64,000 nucleotides of DNA from assembly GCA_964628515.1 (NCBI GenBank), contig CAZVNZ010000006.1, positions 61,702 through 125,701 on the forward strand, read 5' to 3'. Origin of the DNA: CAZVNZ01 sp964628515. GTDB lineage: Bacteria; Bacillota; Clostridia; Christensenellales; Christensenellaceae. This document shows positions 16,549-24,203 of this stretch, piece by piece (positions within the stretch are counted from its first letter, which is position 1; each line of letters opens with the position of its first letter). The notes under the pieces are model-generated. The model was not told the DNA's origin. It did not search any database and was given only the letters and a program-made list of their open reading frames with translations. Both the position numbers and the translations under genes were made by a program.

Positions 16549-17655
16549 CTACAAATTGGCTACATTTGCAGAATCGGCTACCGTTCCCATGAGTACGTCC
16601 AACTTGTTGGCTACCTCAATCTGCTTGCTGGGATAGAGGTGGCTGTAAGTATCCATTGTGGTCTGCACCTTTTCGTGTCCCAGCCGGTCGGCGATAAGTA
16701 ACGGCGAGAAGCCCATCTCAATGAGAAGGCTGGCATGGGAATGTCTGGTATCATGCACCCGAATCACCTTAACGCCGGACTTCTTACACCCTCTCAGCAT
16801 TTCATGTCGCATGAAGTGCTTCGTAAAAGCAAACAACCTATCATTCCGCTCTAAACCGTAGCACTGTGCTATATATTCTCGTAAACAATCGCATAAGCCT
16901 TGTGGTATGGTAATGGTGCGGTTGCTCTTTGGGGTCTTGGGCGTTGTGATGACATCCTTGCCGTTTAACCGTTGAAATGATTTGTTGATGGTGATAGTCG
17001 CTTTATCAAGGTCAACATCAGAAAGGGTTAAGGCGGTCAGCTCCCCAATTCTCATGCCGGTGTAGTAGAGTGTCATATAAGCAGCGTAGGACTGCGGCTT
17101 GTCCTTGACTGCTTCAATGAACCGTTCAAACTCATCCTTTGTCCAGAACAGCATTTCATCAGCATCTTTCTTGCCCATACTGCCTGCCTTGTGACAAGGG
17201 TTTTCCGGCAGGTTATAAAACTTGACCGCATAATTGAATATGGCAGTGAGCTGATTGTTGATGGTCTTTAGGTAGGTATCTGCGTAAGGTTCGCCATTTT
17301 CATCACGGTAGGAAGTCAGCTTGTTCTGCCACTTGCGAACGTCTGTGGAGGAAATCTCGTTCAACGGGATTTTACCGAACACAGGCGTTATTTTTTGGTC
17401 GATAATCCAGTGCTTGTTATCCAGCGTAGAGGGTTTTAGACGATGGCTTAAATCCTCAAAATACAGTTCGATAAAATCGCTAAACAACATTCCAACATCA
17501 GCCTTGGTTTTGATGATAAGCTGGCGCTCCCACTCTTGCGCCTCACGCTTAGTGTCAAAACCCCTCTTTTTCTTGTGGATAGTTTTGCCTTGCCAGTCGG
17601 TGATGCGGCATTGAACCATCCATTTCCCTGTGGTGCTATCTTTTTGTACGGACAT
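16549..17655 (-). CDS. int: Tyrosine recombinase/integrase of the element
   Basis: This 368-residue site-specific recombinase has an N-terminal arm-binding domain (about 1-55, KWMVQCRITDWQGK), a SAM-like core-binding domain (about 58-150) and a catalytic domain with R202 (TGMRIGELTAL), H301-R304 (HDTRHSHASLL), H327 (LGHEKV) and nucleophile Y337 (DTYSHLYP). All catalytic residues are present. ATG at 17655 is chosen over the TTG 3 bases earlier because AAAGGAGA precedes it on the reverse strand. It converges on guaA, whose 3' end is the attachment site; it should catalyse integration and, with the small HTH protein, excision. Confidence 0.96.
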   Translation of the reverse strand: MSVQKDSTTGKWMVQCRITDWQGKTIHKKKRGFDTKREAQEWERQLIIKTKADVGMLFSDFIELYFEDLSHRLKPSTLDNKHWIIDQKITPVFGKIPLNEISSTDVRKWQNKLTSYRDENGEPYADTYLKTINNQLTAIFNYAVKFYNLPENPCHKAGSMGKKDADEMLFWTKDEFERFIEAVKDKPQSYAAYMTLYYTGMRIGELTALTLSDVDLDKATITINKSFQRLNGKDVITTPKTPKSNRTITIPQGLCDCLREYIAQCYGLERNDRLFAFTKHFMRHEMLRGCKKSGVKVIRVHDTRHSHASLLIEMGFSPLLIADRLGHEKVQTTMDTYSHLYPSKQIEVANKLDVLMGTVADSANVANL

Positions 17656-17691
17656 CAAATTCTCCTTTCATATAGATTCCGACTCGACTTG

Positions 17692-18231
17692 TTATTTGTT
17701 TTCTGATGGTGTTTCAGTTTCCACGGCGGTGGCTGAATAGTAAGCCAGTGTCTTGTCCTGCCAATCGCTGTATTTGTCTGCTGTAATCATGCCAGAGCTT
17801 AGCTCATCACGATAACTTTTCCATTCTTCCAAGAACAGGCATATATCCGCATTGAAGTCAGCAGTTTTATCTTTACCGTCAAACACAATAGAGCACTGCC
17901 AGTTCTCGTCACGGGGCGGGCGTTTCACATCTATGTTGAAGCGCAGCCCTGTGACTTTTTCTATTTGGAACAGAAACCCCATAATGTCGGCAAGGCAATC
18001 CACCTTGACATCAGCAGAATTGTTTCCCAGCAGGTAGGTTGACGTGGTATCCAGTGTTCGTGCCAACTCGTTGATCATGGCAATAGAGATTTCAATTTCG
18101 CCACTTTCATACTTCTGTATGGTGCGTAGCGACTTGCCAAGCATATTGGCAAGTTCGGTTTGATTGTAGCCTTTTCTTTTGCGAACCTCTCGGAGACGCT
18201 TCCCGATGGCGTCGCGTTCAATTTCATTCAT
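17692..18231 (-). CDS. XRE-family (cI-like) repressor of the element
   Basis: The 179-residue protein has an N-terminal helix-turn-helix at about residues 10-65 (RLREVRKRKGYNQTELANML, RTIQKYESGEIEI), followed by an uncharacterised C-terminal region rich in charged and aromatic residues. It is divergent from the excisionase-like/primase operon, and the intergenic region carries repeated AAATACG sites overlapping the opposite promoter, so it likely represses excision and replication functions. The Cys-Leu-Ala-Asp stretch in the middle does not look like a RecA-type autocleavage site, so induction by SOS cleavage is not evident. Confidence 0.85.
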   Translation of the reverse strand: MNEIERDAIGKRLREVRKRKGYNQTELANMLGKSLRTIQKYESGEIEISIAMINELARTLDTTSTYLLGNNSADVKVDCLADIMGFLFQIEKVTGLRFNIDVKRPPRDENWQCSIVFDGKDKTADFNADICLFLEEWKSYRDELSSGMITADKYSDWQDKTLAYYSATAVETETPSENK

Positions 18232-18263
18232 AACGATTCACCTCAAAATCAGTATACCATAAA

Positions 18264-18353
18264 AAATACGAATGTCAAGTACATATTTTATATTATTATC
18301 TATTGACAAAAGAATTATAAGTGCGTATAATGAAAATACGTATTATAAATACG
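18264..18353 (+). promoter_or_regulatory. Divergent control region: promoter and AAATACG operator-like repeats
   Basis: Consensus promoter TTGACA (18303-18308), 17-base spacer, TATAAT (18326-18331) drives the excisionase-like gene. AAATACG occurs at 18264-18270, 18334-18340 and 18347-18353, with the reverse-strand variants CGTATAA (18324-18330) and CGTATTA (18339-18345) overlapping the -10 box and start region. These are the best candidates for XRE repressor binding. Confidence 0.65.
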
Positions 18354-18373
18354 CATTTCAAAGGAGGATGAAT

Positions 18374-18562
18374 ATGCAAGCACAATATATTACAGCAAAG
18401 GAAGTGTCTGAGGCTCTTGGTATCAGCCTTGGCAAAGCCTACAAAATCATTCGTGAACTAAATAATGAGCTAAAGAAGGAGGGGTACATAACGGTAGCCG
18501 GTAAATGCAGCTTGAAATACTTCAAGCAAAAAGTATACGGATTTGAGGCGGTTGCACGATGA
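18374..18562 (+). CDS. Small HTH protein, excisionase-like
   Basis: The 62-residue protein has one HTH (ITAKEVSEALGISLGKAYKI, residues 5-24) and a short basic C-terminal part, the size and type of excisionases/recombination directionality factors in Firmicute elements. ATG 18374 lies 6 bases after the perfect AAAGGAGG (18360-18367); an upstream in-frame ATG at 18368 overlaps that site and is unlikely. It is the first gene after the regulated promoter and overlaps the primase gene (ATGA). It may instead be a transcription regulator. Confidence 0.7.
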   Translation: MQAQYITAKEVSEALGISLGKAYKIIRELNNELKKEGYITVAGKCSLKYFKQKVYGFEAVAR

Positions 18563-19983
18563 TGACAGACCTCATAAGCACAATGACAGCGGGTATGCGC
18601 TCCATGGAAGTGGAGCGTAACCCTTCTTATCCACTCAATGATATTGGGACAGCAAGGTTGTTCTTTGACCTTAACCACGATACCGCCTGTTATGTGCCAG
18701 AAGCGAAGTCATGGTACATATTTGATGGGAAACGTTGGGCGAAAGACGATGGTGGACTGCGTATCATGGAACTCTGCAAAGCCTTTACACAAGCGTATCA
18801 CAACTACGCACAATCACTATCCGGCGACACAGATTTTATTGTCAAATACGCTGACGCATTGCACGGCAGAAAGCGGAGAGAATCCATTCTACGTGATGCC
18901 TGTTCCATTCAACCACGCAGCCTTGCCGAGTTTGATAATGACAAGCTACTGTTTAACTGCATCAACGGAACATTCAATCTTGCCACAATGGAGCTACAGC
19001 CACATAATCCTGCTGATTATCTCACCAAACTATCCGGCACAGAATATCAAGCTGGAGCGATTTGTACACGATGGGAACGCTTTATAGGCGAAGTCATGCA
19101 GAATGATGAGCAAACAGCAAGGTTCTTGCAAAAGTCCTTTGGCTATTGTTTAAGCGGCGAAACGTCGCTGGAGTGTTTCTTTATCCTATATGGTAGCACT
19201 ACTCGAAACGGTAAGACAACAGCTTGTGAAACAATATCTTACCTGCTGGGAGAATATGCTCGTTCCGCTCAGCCGGAAACGCTGGGGCGACACTCTCGTG
19301 ACGGCTCATCACCAAGCCCCGATATTGCCCGGTTAAAAGGTGCACGGTTTGTAAATATGCCAGAGCCGGAGCGTGGTTTGGAACTAAACGCCGCACTCAT
19401 CAAGCAACTCACCGGTGGTGACACCTACACAGGACGGTTTCTCCATGAGAATCCTGTGGAGTTTACGCCAGAGTTTAAAATCTTCATCAACACAAACCAC
19501 CTACCTCGCACCAGTGATGACAAGGTATTTTCCAGCGACAGAGTAAAACTCATTCCATTTGACCGACACTTTTCGCCGGAGGAGCAGGACACAGGCCTTA
19601 AAGCACAATTCCGACAGAAAGATAATATCAGCGGTATTTTTAACTGGTTGATCGAGGGCTACCGACTTCTCAAACTGGAGGGGTTATCCGTACCGGCAAA
19701 GGTTGTACAGGCTACCAAAGAATACCGGCAGGAAACAGACATCGTAGGAACATTTCTGACCGACACGCTGATGGAAGCTGATGGCTGCCGAATCCAGACG
19801 GCGGTACTTTATCGCAAATATACCGACTGGGCAAAAGACAACGGATACCGTCCACTTAACAACAAAAACTTTGTGGGAGAGCTTCGCCGAAGGTATGATA
19901 TCCGGCGTGATGGGCTTCGAGGTAACGAAATCATTGATGTGGATTATATCCCTGCAAACGCACCGTGGAGAAACAGCTTATAA
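18559..19983 (+). CDS. P4-family phage/plasmid primase-helicase (D5-like)
   Basis: The 474-residue protein resembles phage/plasmid primases of the P4/D5 group: N-terminal D5_N-like region (LFFDLNHDTACYVPEAKSWY, CINGTFNLATMELQPHNPAD) and an SF3 helicase core with Walker A GSTTRNGKTT (near residues 214-223), a Walker B-like region (LKGARFVNMPEPERG) and sensor segment FKIFINTNHLPRTSDD. A separate N-terminal primase-polymerase domain is not evident. It probably unwinds element DNA for replication after excision or transfer. It overlaps the preceding gene by ATGA and is followed by the inverted repeat upstream of mobC. Confidence 0.85.
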   Translation: MMTDLISTMTAGMRSMEVERNPSYPLNDIGTARLFFDLNHDTACYVPEAKSWYIFDGKRWAKDDGGLRIMELCKAFTQAYHNYAQSLSGDTDFIVKYADALHGRKRRESILRDACSIQPRSLAEFDNDKLLFNCINGTFNLATMELQPHNPADYLTKLSGTEYQAGAICTRWERFIGEVMQNDEQTARFLQKSFGYCLSGETSLECFFILYGSTTRNGKTTACETISYLLGEYARSAQPETLGRHSRDGSSPSPDIARLKGARFVNMPEPERGLELNAALIKQLTGGDTYTGRFLHENPVEFTPEFKIFINTNHLPRTSDDKVFSSDRVKLIPFDRHFSPEEQDTGLKAQFRQKDNISGIFNWLIEGYRLLKLEGLSVPAKVVQATKEYRQETDIVGTFLTDTLMEADGCRIQTAVLYRKYTDWAKDNGYRPLNNKNFVGELRRRYDIRRDGLRGNEIIDVDYIPANAPWRNSL

Positions 19984-19993
19984 CAACAAAATC

Positions 19994-20041
19994 TCGTATC
20001 ACTCGTTTCACTCCTAACATGAAGTGAAGCAAGTGATACGA
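19994..20041 (+). other. Candidate oriT: 19-bp imperfect inverted repeat upstream of mobC
   Basis: Arms at 19994-20012 and 20023-20041 match in 17 of 19 positions (outer 10 bp TCGTATCACT perfect), with a 10-base loop. A further GTGATAC copy overlaps and follows the right arm (20033-20048). Position directly before mobC-mobA is where relaxase origins of transfer usually lie. A regulatory hairpin is the alternative. Confidence 0.5.
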
Positions 20042-20071
20042 GTGATACCAAATTATTAGGGAGGTTTTATC

Positions 20072-20407
20072 ATCGAAAACAAACGTGATACTGGTATTTA
20101 TTTTAAGGTTTCGCCTCGAGAGCTTGACCTCATCAACCAAAAGAAAGCTCAGGCAGGCATTCGCAACACCAGTGCGTATCTTCGCAAAATGGCGATTGAC
20201 GGGTACATTATACACCTTGATATCAAGCAGCTTGATGATGTGAAACGGCTTTTATCCAACGTAGCGGGTAATGTCAATCAGATAGCGAAACGAGCCAACG
20301 AAACAGGCAACATTTATTCCGAAGATATTGCCGATGTAAAAGGACAGCTTGACTGCATCAGAACCGATTTCGGTGAGGTATTAAAGTCACTGGCAGAGCT
20401 GGAATAG
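20072..20407 (+). CDS. mobC: MobC-like relaxosome accessory protein with a non-standard (ATC) start
   Basis: The 111-residue ribbon-helix-helix type mobilization protein assists relaxase nicking at oriT. Conserved MobC sequence begins right after ATC at 20072 (ENKRDTGIYFKVSPRELDLI, then AYLRKMAIDGYIIHLDIKQL and NVNQIAKRANETGNIY). The frame is closed upstream by TAG at 20057, and there is no ATG, GTG or TTG before the internal ATG at 20189, which would remove about a third of the protein. A good ribosome site AGGGAGG (20058-20064) lies 7 bases before the ATC, exactly where an ATG would be expected. Either ATC is used weakly or the start codon is mutated (or a sequencing error). Confidence 0.8.
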   Translation: MENKRDTGIYFKVSPRELDLINQKKAQAGIRNTSAYLRKMAIDGYIIHLDIKQLDDVKRLLSNVAGNVNQIAKRANETGNIYSEDIADVKGQLDCIRTDFGEVLKSLAELE

Positions 20408-20497
20408 TGTATCAATTTGGTGCAAAAAGGAGCGGATTATCGTCGTATATCCGCTCCTATCTATCTTCATCACTATGTATCACTAAGGGGGACTTAT

Positions 20498-21907
20498 ATG
20501 GCAACAACAAGGCTTATGCCGCTACATACCGGAAAAGGGCGTGCTATAGCGGAGGCACTGGGTAGGACAACCGACTATGTAGAAAATCCAGATAAAACAG
20601 ACGGCGGCGAATGGGTTACAGCTTATGAATGTGATCCACTCATCGCCGATCAGGAGTTTTTGTTCTCCAAACGGCAATACACAGCATTGACCGGTAGAGA
20701 TCAAGGAGACTGTGATGTAATTGCCTATCATCTTCGGCAGAGTTTCAAGCCCGGTGAAACCGACCCTGCAACAGCGAATAAAATCGGGTATGAACTGGCA
20801 ATGTCGCTCACCAAAGGCAAACATGCTTTTCTGGTTTGTACTCATGTGGATAAGGAGCATATTCACTCGCACATAATATTCAATTCTACAACGTTGGACT
20901 GCTCTAGAAAGTTCAGAAACTTTTGGGGTTCAACATTCGCTATTCGTAAAATATCTGATCGGTTGTGTGTAGAGAATGGGCTATCCATCATAGAAAAACC
21001 AAATCCCAGCCGGGGTAGTTATGGAACGTGGATAGGTGGTGAAAAGCAACCATCTTTACGAGATATTCTAAGGCAAACAATAGATGCTTCTATTTCAGTC
21101 GGTAAACCATTTGATGAGTTTATAGCTACTATGAAAGCGGCAGGTTGTGAAGTCAAGCAAGGTAAAAATCTTGCGTTTAAGCTGTCGGGGCAACAGCGTT
21201 TTTTTCGTTGTAGTTCTCTTGGTGAAGATTACACTGAAGCTGCTATTCGGGAACGGCTAACTGGTAAGCGTATAGTTGCACCAAAACAAGACGTTCTCGT
21301 ACCCACAATTAAGCAAAAAGAGTTTAGCCTACTCATCGACATACAAGAGAAAATTCAGCAAGGTTATGGTGCGGGATTTGAGAGATATGCTAAAAACTTT
21401 AACCTAAAGGAAGCTGCCAAAACGCTCGTATATTTGCAGGAAAATGGGCTTGATGATTATGAGGTTCTTTGTCAAAAAGCCGAAGCTGCAAAGGTTAAGT
21501 TTAATGATAATGCAGGTCGTCGAAATGCAATTGATGCTCGGCTGAACGAAATTGCGGAGTTGCAAAGGCATATCGGTGCATATGGTAAAACATTAGATGT
21601 TTATCGGCAGTATCGCGATGGTGGCAAAGATAAAAAATATTTTGCTGAATATGAAGCGGCAATTACTGCTCATCGTGCCGCTAAAAAGTATTTTGATACC
21701 ATCGGATCGAAAAAGCTTCCGACAATAAAAATGCTCCAAGCTGAATATGCTGCCCTTGCCGCTGAAAAGAAAAAGTTATGGCAAAGCTACCACAGCGATA
21801 AGGAAGAAATGGTCAGATTGCTTATGGCAAAACAGAATGTAGATCGCTTGCTTGGCAAGTTACCGCAAGCACAAAATGATCGTAACAATGAACGTAATGA
21901 GCGGTAG
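20498..21907 (+). CDS. mobA: MOB-family relaxase (VirD2/MobA-like)
   Basis: The 469-residue relaxase nicks one strand at oriT and stays attached to lead transfer. The HUH metal-binding motif is HVDKEHIHSH (H116, H121, H123, H125) near the end of the nuclease domain; candidate nucleophilic tyrosines are Y27 and Y41 in the N-terminal region. A downstream segment of about residues 275-460 is charged and coiled-coil-like. ATG 20498 follows AAGGGGGAC and starts MATTRLMPLHTGKGR, the typical N-terminus; open frame upstream to 20417 is not counted. Part of the mobC-mobA module. Confidence 0.93.
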   Translation: MATTRLMPLHTGKGRAIAEALGRTTDYVENPDKTDGGEWVTAYECDPLIADQEFLFSKRQYTALTGRDQGDCDVIAYHLRQSFKPGETDPATANKIGYELAMSLTKGKHAFLVCTHVDKEHIHSHIIFNSTTLDCSRKFRNFWGSTFAIRKISDRLCVENGLSIIEKPNPSRGSYGTWIGGEKQPSLRDILRQTIDASISVGKPFDEFIATMKAAGCEVKQGKNLAFKLSGQQRFFRCSSLGEDYTEAAIRERLTGKRIVAPKQDVLVPTIKQKEFSLLIDIQEKIQQGYGAGFERYAKNFNLKEAAKTLVYLQENGLDDYEVLCQKAEAAKVKFNDNAGRRNAIDARLNEIAELQRHIGAYGKTLDVYRQYRDGGKDKKYFAEYEAAITAHRAAKKYFDTIGSKKLPTIKMLQAEYAALAAEKKKLWQSYHSDKEEMVRLLMAKQNVDRLLGKLPQAQNDRNNERNER

Positions 21908-21963
21908 TGTTTTATAGGTTTTAGCACACCGGAAGGTGGGTGCAGCAGACGCGAAAGCGGCTT

Positions 21964-21994
21964 AAAGGACAGGGCGGTTTTCGCTCTGTCCTTT
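21964..21994 (+). other. Hairpin after the relaxase gene in a 297-bp noncoding stretch
   Basis: AAAGGACAGGGCG (21964-21976) pairs with 21982-21994 over 13 positions including one G-U. No T-run follows, so it is not a classical terminator for mobA, although it may block RNA decay or transcription. Nothing else is recognised between 21908 and 22130. Confidence 0.55.
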
Positions 21995-22130
21995 GGGGTT
22001 TGGGGCAAGGCCTCAACAAGCAAAAGTACAGGATGTATATACCTGTGCATTGCTTGCCACTACTGAAATGCAGTATTTAAAACACAAAAAACCTACTTAA
22101 CTCCTTCTTTGGTGGCATGTGTAAATGGGC

Positions 22131-22185
22131 TTGACATTTTCATACTTTTGCCATACAATAGTTGGTAAGCTAACTAACTTACCAA
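22131..22185 (+). promoter_or_regulatory. Promoter and palindromic operator of the restriction-modification operon
   Basis: TTGACA (22131-22136), 17-base spacer, TACAAT (22154-22159). Immediately after the -10 box is an inverted repeat TTGGTAAG (22162-22169) / CTTACCAA (22178-22185) with an 8-base centre, well placed for repression by the XRE protein encoded just downstream. Confidence 0.72.
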
Positions 22186-22204
22186 TTTAGAAGGAGGGTG
22201 TTTT

Positions 22205-22633
22205 TTGGCTAAAGTTAAATCTGCCGATGTGCAAGCTGAGGGCCTAAATTTAAACGATGTAGATTTCACCCTTCAAACGTTTGGAGAGTTTTTACGTAGT
22301 GTCCGGAAGGCAAGACGTGTATCAATTCGGGAATTTGAAGAGCAAGTACATAAAACTCGTGCGTATCTTAGCGACATAGAGCGAGGCAAAAACAAACCGC
22401 CCGATCGAGAGCTGCTGGACATAATGATTAAGCAACTTAATCTAGCCGATTTTCCTAGTATTGTAAATCGTCTATACGACTTAGCTGCTGTTGGGAGAAA
22501 TGTGGTTCCTGATGATTTGCGGGGATGGATTATGGAAGATGAAGTGCACCGAGATTTGCTCAGAAAATGTAGAGACAAAAAACTAACATCTGCCCAAATG
22601 AATGGGCTTTTAAAGATAGTGGAGGATATGTAA
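22205..22633 (+). CDS. XRE-family regulator of the hsd operon (controller-like)
   Basis: The 142-residue protein has an HTH at about residues 25-80 (FLRSVRKARRVSIREFEEQV, YLSDIERGKNKPPDRELLD) and a helical C-terminal tail. The start is TTG at 22205, 7 bases after AAGGAGG (22191-22197). It lies 1 base before hsdM. By position and the palindrome in its own promoter it probably acts like a controller protein that delays or limits restriction after the element enters a new host; this role is inferred. Confidence 0.8.
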   Translation: MAKVKSADVQAEGLNLNDVDFTLQTFGEFLRSVRKARRVSIREFEEQVHKTRAYLSDIERGKNKPPDRELLDIMIKQLNLADFPSIVNRLYDLAAVGRNVVPDDLRGWIMEDEVHRDLLRKCRDKKLTSAQMNGLLKIVEDM

Positions 22634-22634
22634 A

Positions 22635-24203
22635 ATGGCTGTTATGAATAGCTCTATTGAGAAAAAATTATGGGATGCGGCAGATGCGCTGCGCAGCAAC
22701 TCGAGACTAAAATCTTCGGAATATGCGACCCCGGTATTAGGACTTATTTTTCTTCGCTTTGCTGACTATCGGTTTACATTGGCAAAAGAAAAAATTGAGA
22801 AGCAAACTGGAACTAGCAGGCGCAGTGTTGGTGGTAAAATTGATTATCAGCATTTAGGAGTGCTATACGTTCCAGAGACTGCACGGTATAGTTATTTGTT
22901 AAAGTTACCCGAAAGTGAAAACATTAAAGAAGCTGTTGTGCAAGCAATGAAAGATATTGAAGACGAAAACCCCGATTTTGGTCTTAAAGGCATTTTGCCA
23001 AAGCAATACTCCCGTGTTCCTAAGGATATACTGTTTTCGCTTCTTAAAACATTTTCGGAAATTGATATGGCAGAACACAATGGAGATACCTTTGGTGCCA
23101 TTTATGAATATTTTCTAGGGAAATTCGCCTCTTCAGAAGGACAAAAAGGCGGTGAGTTTTTTACGCCCAATTCATTGGTTCGTTTAATCGTAGAAGTGTT
23201 GGAGCCCTATAACGGATTGCTCCTAGATCCTGCCTGTGGTAGCGGGGGTATGTTTGTACAAAGTGCAAAGTTCGTAAACAGACACAGCGGAAATTCTGAT
23301 TGTGACATTAGTATTTATGGTCAGGAAAATGTTGAAGATACAGTAAGATTATGCAAAATGAACTTAGCAGTTCACGGTATCCAGGGAGACATCCGGCTTT
23401 TCAATACCTATTACGAAAATGCACATAAATGCTACCAACGAATGAATTATGTGATGGCGAATCCTCCATTTAACGGGAAAGGCGTCGATAAGGAGCGTAT
23501 AAAAGGAGACAAGCGGTATCCATTTGGACTTCCGACAAATGACAACGCCAACTACCTTTGGATACAAGAATTTTATAGTGCCATGAAGCCAAATGCTGGT
23601 AAGGCGGGTTTTGTAATGGCAAATTCTGCCGCAGATGCAAGAGGCACTGAACTAGAAATTCGCAAACAGATTATTCTAAGCGAGTCTGTGGATGTGATGA
23701 TTTCTATTGGTTCAAATTTCTTTTATAATGTTACCCTTCCCTGCACCCTATGGTTTTTTGACAATCACAAGACCAACCACGGGCGCAAGGACACTGTTCT
23801 TTTTATTGATGCCCGTAACATATTTACACAGATTGATAGAGCTCACCGTGAGTTTTCCGATCAGCAGCTGGAATATCTTGCAAACATCGTCAGAATGTAT
23901 CATAATAAGGATATAGAGAACATTTTTGGTAGTGAGGATTTGCTAAAGGAGCAATTTCCAGACGGAAAATATAAGGACATTCCTGGGCTCTGTAAGGTGG
24001 CAAGTATTGCCGATATTGAGGCGCAGGGCTGGAGCCTTAACCCGGGGCGCTATGTTGGCACAGCTGTTGAAGAGTTCGACGAAGAAGACTTTTTTGAAAG
24101 CTTTACAGCGCTGAACGCTGAGCTTTTGCAGCTCAACGAGCAGGCGCAGATGATAGAAAGGGCAATAGAGGAAAACTTTCTGTTGTTGGTGAATGGGAAA
24201 TGA
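22635..24203 (+). CDS. hsdM: Type I restriction-modification methyltransferase subunit HsdM
   Basis: The 522-residue adenine-N6 methyltransferase subunit works in an M2S complex and, with HsdR, in restriction. Motif I is DPACGSGGMF (198-207) and motif IV is NPPF (near 276-279). The N-terminal helical HsdM_N domain is visible (KLWDAADALRSNSRLKSSEY, LIFLRFADYRF). The C-terminus is LNPGRYVGTAVEE. It overlaps hsdS by an ATGA. Complete and without frameshift. Confidence 0.96.
   Translation: MAVMNSSIEKKLWDAADALRSNSRLKSSEYATPVLGLIFLRFADYRFTLAKEKIEKQTGTSRRSVGGKIDYQHLGVLYVPETARYSYLLKLPESENIKEAVVQAMKDIEDENPDFGLKGILPKQYSRVPKDILFSLLKTFSEIDMAEHNGDTFGAIYEYFLGKFASSEGQKGGEFFTPNSLVRLIVEVLEPYNGLLLDPACGSGGMFVQSAKFVNRHSGNSDCDISIYGQENVEDTVRLCKMNLAVHGIQGDIRLFNTYYENAHKCYQRMNYVMANPPFNGKGVDKERIKGDKRYPFGLPTNDNANYLWIQEFYSAMKPNAGKAGFVMANSAADARGTELEIRKQIILSESVDVMISIGSNFFYNVTLPCTLWFFDNHKTNHGRKDTVLFIDARNIFTQIDRAHREFSDQQLEYLANIVRMYHNKDIENIFGSEDLLKEQFPDGKYKDIPGLCKVASIADIEAQGWSLNPGRYVGTAVEEFDEEDFFESFTALNAELLQLNEQAQMIERAIEENFLLLVNGK

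Noticed and set aside
21964..21994. Intrinsic terminator after the relaxase gene
   Set aside because: The stem is strong but is followed by GGGGTTTGGGG instead of a T-run.
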